DNA of 64,000 nt, from NCBI GenBank assembly GCA_963920765.1, contig OY987251.1, positions 11,287,219 through 11,351,218 on the forward strand, read 5' to 3'. Below the pieces are notes generated by a model. That model was not told the origin of the DNA, did no database searches, and was given only the letters and a program-made list of their open reading frames with translations. The stretch comes from Ulota crispa (taxonomy: Eukaryota; Streptophyta; Bryopsida; Orthotrichales; Orthotrichaceae). Numbering within the stretch: position 1 is the first letter of the stretch; every line of letters starts with the position of its first letter. Positions 58,272 through 64,000 of this stretch are shown in pieces. The position numbers were made by a program, and so were the translations under genes.

Positions 58272-59163
58272 CCCCTAAGTGTCCAAGGGTGTTTTTTTTA
58301 TTTTTGGAAGGTAGTTTTGAAATTCTTGGATTGTCCGTGTAAGATCATTATTTAATATCAAAACAAAATTGTAACTGTAGAATCTTGAACTTCAAGGCTT
58401 CTAAATGGTGCTACCCAAAAAAAAACCCAAAATGAACACACAATTTTTTTAGATATTTGTGATTGAATGATGATGAGTATAGATTTTTTTGTTTTTTTTC
58501 CAGCTGCTTGAACTTTTGATGCAAATTGGCAACTTTTGGATACAAAAATGGGAAACAACCACTTAGGATGCTTTAGTGTTTATTGTTGTTACTTGAAAAC
58601 TAATAGCCCCCCCCCCCTCCAAATCCATGACCGCAGTTTCACAAATAAGCTTGGAACACAATTGTGTAAGTGCACCTAATACAAAGACATTTTTTAGCTT
58701 CAATTATTGACCAAAAATCATTATGTATGAAAGAAAATTCAACGGTGAATGAATTCTACTTTCTATAACAAAGACATTCCAAGTGAAATGAGTCCAAAGG
58801 CACTTTTAGATTATGTTAGATGTCAAAATTTTAGTAAAAGGGCCCTTATTGCCAAGGGAAATCTTCACCTTTTTCTCAACTTGATGATTGTCTTTTCAAT
58901 GTGGCAACATGTCATAGGCTCTATGACACTATTTATGACTCTTTTCATGACACAAAATATATGCTTGCAGATAACCTTTCACCAAAAACAATTGGAATAA
59001 GATAAGGAGGTAGTTTAATTTGAACGGTGAAGCTAACTTTAACGCACCATTTTTCCAAAAAAATAACCTAAAAACAATCAAATTTGTGCCTTCAAGAGGG
59101 TTTCAAAGTTTTTCAACGTTTTTTGAACACCAAAATCTAATGCCTTGGGCATTTAGGGGTTAA
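58268..59163. mobile_element. TTAA-flanked element, 896 bp
   Basis: TTAACCCCTAAGTGTCCAAGG to the inverse of TTAACCCCTAAATGCCCAAGG. A 9-C run lies near 58610. No transposase-like frame. Confidence 0.75.
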
Positions 59164-59724
59164 CACTTCAAAGCATGTAGAGAGTCACACGATTTGCCCC
59201 ACACATGACTAAAGAACTTGCCTTGCCAAAGTTGATTTGCAACCGCTTGCATGACAAAACACATGACTCAAGTTCAACTTGCAATCGCTTGCGTGGCAAA
59301 ACACATAGCCCGTAAACCCCTTGTAGTACAAAATATAAACCTCTCATATTCCACAATATACACAACAAGTGTGAGGACCTTTTTCTTCATTCAGAATGAA
59401 ACTCTACAATTGAAAACTCAGCAACTTTCTTCCCTTTCTTCCCTCCAAGACACTCAACATTGCAAAAAATGACCTCATGCTTTCACAATATGCACACAAC
59501 AAACATCAACAGTAAGAACAACACAATTGAAATGCGAATTGAAAAAACCTGCAGTTGCAAGGACAGCAACTTCTCTTCCATTTTATAACTACAACGAAGA
59601 ATGTCATCAATGAAGATAATTCAGCCCTCCCTTCAAAGGCAACTCCCCAGAGGAGGTTTCAAATTTCAAATTTAGGGTTCAAGGTTTCTAAGGTTTGGGG
59701 TTTTACGGTTTTAGAGTTTTAGGG

Positions 59725-59793
59725 CTACAGAGTCCACCCTTTGTCGAGCAGGCCCACGATGAAGACCAGCGTGCTCTCAAGGTCGGAGATGAG
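59725..59793 (-). pseudogene. TraB terminal-exon copy D, 19-codon in-frame deletion
   Basis: After the acceptor-like GTTTATAG the frame reads LISDLESTLVFIVGLLDKGW, then TL and TAG. Relative to the gene it lacks the segment from AVLALDLWF to the NDY region by a deletion of 57 nt, leaving the frame intact. Confidence 0.75.
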
Positions 59794-60374
59794 CTATAAA
59801 CCTCATATTTCCCAATACAGTGGTGCCTGGATAAGATGAAGGTATCCGGACAGCATATTCATTTCATGTAAGGAAAGCATTCATTGTAACCAAACACATC
59901 TTTTGTAACTCCCCAATTGCCAAGGACAATCATCGCCTTCATCTTAGCTAAGCATTTTTTCTTATAAAGGTTCATCTTAAAGAGACACTATTGTACACAC
60001 AACAAGTACAAGGACCATTTTCCTCATTCAAAATGGAACTCTGGAGTTGCAAAGTCAACAACTTTCTTCCCTTCCTTCCAAGACAGTCCACACTGCAAAA
60101 GATTACCTCATACTTCACAATATGCACAACACATGCTTCACAATATGCAGAGCAGAAACAACAACAACAAGAATAGCACATTTGAAATATGAAATGAAAA
60201 ATCTGCAGTTGCAAGTTGCAAGGACAGCAACTTCTCCTCCTTTTATAGCTACAACAAAGAATGTCACTGAAGATAATTGAGTCTTCCCTTCAAAGGCTCT
60301 CCCCCACAAGGGGGTTTCAAATCTCAAATTTAGGGTTTGAGCTTTTTAGGGTTTAGAGTTTAGGGTTTTTACAA

Positions 60375-60500
60375 TTAAAGAGTCCAGCCTTTGTCGAGAA
60401 GGCCCACAATAAAAACCAGCGTACTCTCAAGGTAGTCGTTGCAAGCGCCGAGGAAGAGCTCCCAGAACCAAAGGTCCAGTGCCAGCACGGCAGAGATGAG
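60375..60500 (-). pseudogene. TraB terminal-exon copy C, protein identical to the gene
   Basis: 126 nt from CTC ATC TCT to TAA after the acceptor-like GGTTTTTAG. All 41 residues equal those of the authentic exon although several codons differ (for example GAT/GAC, TTG/CTG). Could be an alternative last exon, a recent conversion product, or the relic of a paralogue. Confidence 0.75.
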
Positions 60501-60872
60501 CTAAAAACCTCATATTTCACAATACACACAACCATTTTTTTCTTTCAAAACGGAACTCGACAATTGCAAATTTAAAATCTTTCTTTCCTTCCTTCCAAGA
60601 CACTCAACATGGCAAATAATAACCTCATGCTTCACAATATGCACACAAAAAAAACAAAAATAGTATGAGGAACACATTTGAAAATGTGAAATTCAAAAAC
60701 CTGGAGTTGCAAGGATAGCAACTTTTCCTTCCATTTTATAACTACAACTAAGAATGTCAATGAAGATAATTGAGCCTTCCCTTTGAAGGCAACTACCCCA
60801 CAGGGAGGTTTCAAATTTCAAATTTAGGATTTAAGGTATTTTTAGGGTTTTGGGTTTTGGGGGTTTCTACAG

Positions 60873-60998
60873 TTACAGAGTCCAGCCTTTGTCGAGCAGG
60901 CCCACAATAAACACCAGCGTGCTCACAAGATAATCATTGCAAGCCCCATGGAAGAGCTCCCAGAACCAAAGGTCCAGAGCCAGGACGGCAGAGATGAG
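60873..60998 (-). pseudogene. TraB terminal-exon copy B, two replacements
   Basis: 126 nt after the acceptor-like GGTCTGTAG. Open to TAA. Differs from the gene's protein only at L to H (in ELFHGACNDY) and E to V (DYLVSTLV), with additional synonymous changes. Confidence 0.75.
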
Positions 60999-61303
60999 CT
61001 ACAGACCTCATATTCCACAATATACACAACAAGTGCAAGACCATACTCAAACATTACAAAAAACCATCTCATGCTTCACAATATGCACAACAAAAACAAG
61101 AACAACAACAACATGAGGAGCCCACTTGAAATATGAATTGAAAAACCTGCAGTTGCAAGGACAGCAACTTTTCTTCCTTTTATAAATACAACGAAGAATG
61201 TCAATGAGCCTTCCCTTTGAAGGCACTTCCCCACATGGGGGTTTCAAATTTCAAATTTAGGGTTTCTAGGGTTTAAGGTTTTGGGGTTTTGGGAGTTGGA
61301 GGG

Positions 61304-64000
61304 TTACAGAGTCCACCCTTTATCGAGCAGGCCCACAATAAAAACCAGCGTGCTCTCGAGGTAATCGTTGCAAGCGCCGAGGAAGAGCTCCCAGAACCAA
61401 AGATCCAAAGCCAACACTGCGGAGATGAGCAGCAACGCCAGCGTCTGGTAGCGATTGAGCGCCCACCCGGACTTCTTCGCCAGGGAGCTCAGGAACACGG
61501 ACAGCTCCCCCGCGGCGTTGAGCTCACGCCCACGGATGGCCCACGCCGTGCGCCAGTTGATGCCCGTGGGGAACAGGTGGAACTCCTCCCGCAGCCTCCG
61601 GTCCATGTCCGGTAAGTGCCCGCTGCCGTAGAACACCGCCACCTTGGAACAGCCTTCCTTGAACGCCGCTCGCAGCTCCGCCATCGCCACTCGGTTGCGC
61701 TCGCCGATGATCACCGAGTTTTCCACCACCGCTGACGTGCTGTCTGCGAAACTGTAGCCAATTCATGCCAACTCAGGAATCAATCAATCAAAAAAATCCT
61801 TTGGTCTTTTGTGGTTTTGGTAATTTTGCAAAGCTAAGAGCATCTGCATCCTTGCACGCAAAGTCCAGGTGTCCAGGGTACATCCACAACCACAAGCTCA
61901 GGTCTCTAGGATGCATCCATAACCACAAGCTCAAGTGTCTAGGGTGCATCCACAGCCACATGCTCGCTTAAATCTCCAATGCCCCATCCACAACCACAAG
62001 CTCACTCAAATCTCCAATGCCCCACCCTTGTCCTCAAGCAGGTACAAGCGAGCACTAAGAGCGTATCACAGAGTATCACGGAGGACCGATGTTTGAGCTT
62101 CAATCATGAGCCTATTGTGTCAACAAATCAACAAGTGTCAATTGCCCTAGATTTGGTCGCGCTAATAATTCATCTCCCTACACGTTTCACTATTCTAGAT
62201 GCTTCTAAATACAATTGAGCGAGCGGCTTGCATACGGCGTTGACACAGCGCGACACGCGGAGCAGCCACACACCAAGTGCTATTCAGGGCCTGGTTTGCG
62301 TACAAGAGTACAGATGCTCTAAGTCCAGGTAGGAGAGCTCGATTGTCAAGAGCTTGATGGCGGTGCTTTAGGGTTAGAGAAATCTCGACGTGAGAGAAGA
62401 CAGGAAAACGGGAAACTGGTAGTGATTCTGAAGGAGAAGAATTCGTTAAGCAAGCGCTAGGGTTTCAAAAGAGACGTGTACTTTGTCGACGTGCTACTTG
62501 TGAAACTGTGAATCGGAGTTCTTGATGTTCTTTTTGTGACTTCTGTAATTTAACCAAATTCTGCAAAACTATCGACCAGGTAAGGATTCGTTTCGCTTGT
62601 TCAGAGCTGAATGGCGATGTTTTAGGGTTAGGGATATCTCGACGGGGAGAGAAGGGAGAAAAAACAAACTACGGTGCAAGACACCATAAACCAACAAACA
62701 TTTGGCCACAAAATGTCAAATGTCAAATACTGGTCAACTTTGGGTGCTATCAATGTCTTTCTCACAAATGATAGTTCCAATTTGTTTTTGTAACTTTTTT
62801 CCCAAGATCTCCATGTTACAAAGAGTTTCAACTTATTGAGGGGCTAGTAATTACAAGGGGTTTCAACTTATTGAGGGGAGTTACAGCATAAAACAACAAA
62901 GACCTAACAATCAATCAAATGAGCTATTCATAACACCCCTCAATAAGTTGAAATTCTTTGTAACTAAAAGCACAAGACATTGATAGCACCCCAAAGTCGA
63001 CCACTATTTGACATTTTGTGGCCAAATGTTGGTTAATGGTGTCTTGCACTAAGGTAGGAGGCTCTAATTCGGAGCAGGCTCTAAAATGGAGCACCTCCTC
63101 AAATGTACTCCATTTGTACATGTTGTTTTTCATAGCCCTTCAACAACGTACATGCAATGTACACTTGAGGAGGTGCTCCATTTTAGAGCCCTATGGCCTT
63201 TCCACTTCAAAATTTCATAACTAATTCCACTAAGTTCCAAAAAATATGAAATAACTTGCGTTGGATGCCAAGTCAAGAAAAATACACTGAAAAATATTTC
63301 AAGAAGTTTCACCTACCCAAATTCAGTTTCAGCCCCGAGATGCTCCATTTATGAGCCTCCTACCTTATAGTAGTGATCCCGGAGAAGAAGCAGAATTGGA
63401 TTAGGGTTTAAAAAAAGAGGGCGGTAAGTGAGGGTCGTACTCTGTGGTGATTTGCTTTGCGAGTAAGACTTTGAAGGCGCCGGGGATGTCCAACTCAAGC
63501 AGAGCCTTCATGGCGGGGGAAGCTTTCAGCGGCGCATCAGATGGAGCACAAACACCTTCGATCACCAACAACCCGAGCAACGGCATGGGCATCACCCGCG
63601 AGATCCACTGCAGCTTTTGCCGCCACGGGTCAAGCCCTGGCTTCGGTGCGAACGCCGCTTTCGTGATAGCCTTGCTTGACATCGCCGTCAAGTCCTTCGC
63701 AAACGAGAGAAACGATTCGCCACGTTCTCGCTGCAACAGAGAGACCAACTGTAAGACCTAAACCCTAAACAAGCTCCAAACCCTAAAATCTCCGCCTTTG
63801 GTGCGAAGATATTAAGGGCAGTCACACCTTCTTCACCCCGTCCTCACTTTTCAAAGAATGGGGTTGTGGCACACTCTCCTTGACTTTTGGGGACCCCATT
63901 CTTTAAAGATTGAGAATTTTTTCTCTTCATCATCTCCAAAGGTGAAGAATGAAGGTGAAGAATGGAGTGAAGAAATCTTTGCATGCAAACGGTTTACCTT
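61304..64000 (-). CDS. TraB-family membrane protein, 3' two exons, truncated by the window edge
   Basis: Visible exons: 63730-63441 and 61751-61304 (stop TAA). The join GA|T gives ITTDFADSTSAV in frame. 5' exons must lie beyond 64000; 63731-64000 holds intron and repeat only. The first exon reads RERGESFLSFAKDLTAM, KPGLDPWRQKLQWISRVMP, GVCAPSDAP. The second has VIIGERNRVAMAEL, KVAVFYGSGHLPDMDRRLRE and RTAWAIRGREL, then a hydrophobic tail ALNRYQTLALLLISAVLALD and LWFWELF. The GERN...YGxGHxPD arrangement and the tail are typical of eukaryotic TraB-domain proteins. Plant members have been placed at mitochondrial/ER contact sites, anchored by a C-terminal membrane segment. Enzymatic function is not established. 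The 1.7-kb intron is almost entirely MITEs. Confidence 0.85.
61838..62320. mobile_element. PIF/Harbinger-like MITE with TAA duplication, in TraB intron
   Basis: TAA + GAGCATCTGCATCC at the left, CAGATGCTC + TAA at the right. Inside, an ATCCACAACCACAAGCTCA phrase is repeated several times (61881-62000). Confidence 0.65.
62340..62660. repeat. Direct duplication in the TraB intron
   Basis: AGAGCTTGATGGCGGTGCTT plus TAGGGTTAGAGAAATCTCGACG at about 62350 recurs as CAGAGCTGAATGGCGATGTT plus TAGGGTTAGGGATATCTCGACG at about 62601, some 250 bp apart. Confidence 0.6.
62671..63049. mobile_element. Foldback MITE in the TraB intron
   Basis: GTGCAAGACACCATAAACC and ACATTTGGCCACAAAATGTC at the left are mirrored at the right to GGTGTCTTGCAC, with arms of about 90 bp. 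The CAACTTATTGAGGGG phrase is repeated inside in both orientations. It abuts the next MITE. Confidence 0.75.
63050..63367. mobile_element. MITE, TAAGGTAGGAGGCTC family, intact copy
   Basis: TAAGGTAGGAGGCTCTAATT to ATGAGCCTCCTACCTTA, 318 bp. Additional internal GGCTCTAAAATGGAGCACCT / AGGTGCTCCATTTTAGAGCC inverted pair. The interrupted relative is at 48768-49380. Confidence 0.8.
63817..63990. repeat. Dispersed repeat shared with 52034-52210
   Basis: See 52034-52210. The right part also contains GAAGAATGAAGGTGAAGAAT, mirrored by the CACCTTCTTCACCCC start, so it may be a MITE. It lies in the TraB intron upstream of exon 63730-63441. Confidence 0.55.

Larger units (their letters stand above)
59331..61303. 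repeat. Tandem array of ~0.45-0.7 kb units derived from the TraB 3' end
   Basis: Each unit carries, in the same order, a segment with CTCATATTCCACAATATACA, TTCCTTCCAAGACA, CTTCACAATATGCACA, CTGCAGTTGCAAGGACAGCA, a TTTAGGGTTT-rich (telo-box-like) stretch and a copy of the terminal TraB coding segment. Coding copies end at 59725, 60375, 60873 and 61304 (the last is the real gene). About 160 bp (59808-59985) is an insertion in one unit only. Confidence 0.85.

Noticed and set aside
1..64000. tRNA, rRNA or organellar gene segments
   Set aside because: None recognised by eye on either strand; a tRNA scan would be needed to exclude small ones.

Overview
The window reads as nuclear DNA of a land plant. 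It holds four multi-exon protein genes with GT/AG introns in a long, AT-rich, gene-poor landscape. One gene is a plastid PEP-associated SET-domain protein (PTAC14) and another is a HAD-phosphatase-type sn-2 GPAT, both plant families. Introns and spacers are packed with short non-autonomous inverted-repeat elements. I cannot name the species. A seed-free land plant is a guess, not a demonstration.

Layout. 1-6080: AT-rich spacer with a TTAA-flanked element (3629-4571) and a Helitron-like element (5038-5564). 6081-12074 (+): an eight-exon gene for a 1498-residue armadillo-repeat protein, strikingly AT-rich in its coding sequence. 12075-16700: AT-rich spacer. 16701-26902 (-): PTAC14 in twelve exons, coding frame closed over 525 residues, with introns containing repeats and a Deg-protease-like remnant. 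26903-49885: about 23 kb with no intact gene, made largely of MITE-like and foldback elements, Helitron-like DNA, microsatellites and one broken trihelix-like fragment. 49886-55310 (+): GPAT in four exons (514 residues), followed by tandem partial copies of its own 3' end. 55881-59200: TTAA-flanked and other MITEs. 59725-64000 (-): the 3' part of a TraB-family gene that runs off the right edge, followed downstream by three extra copies of its terminal coding segment.

Most interesting. (1) Behind the TraB gene, three downstream copies of the last 42 codons keep the reading frame. One is identical in protein, one has two substitutions and one has a 19-codon in-frame deletion. All three start exactly after a splice-acceptor-like TAG. 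(2) GPAT shows a related picture: a copy of its last ~32 codons differs mostly at synonymous sites. (3) At least a dozen elements share ends of the form TTAACCCCTAAAtGnCC, always abut TTAA, and in two places two elements share one TTAA. This fits non-autonomous piggyBac-like transposons. (4) Several other MITE families share a TAAGGTAG terminus, and one is interrupted by a PIF-type element with a TTA target duplication.

The genes do not form a pathway. PTAC14 acts in chloroplast transcription, GPAT in ER lipid (cutin precursor) synthesis, TraB is a membrane-tail protein, and the ARM protein is of unknown function. Exon borders were deduced by hand from splice sites, frame continuity and family resemblance. 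No search was run.
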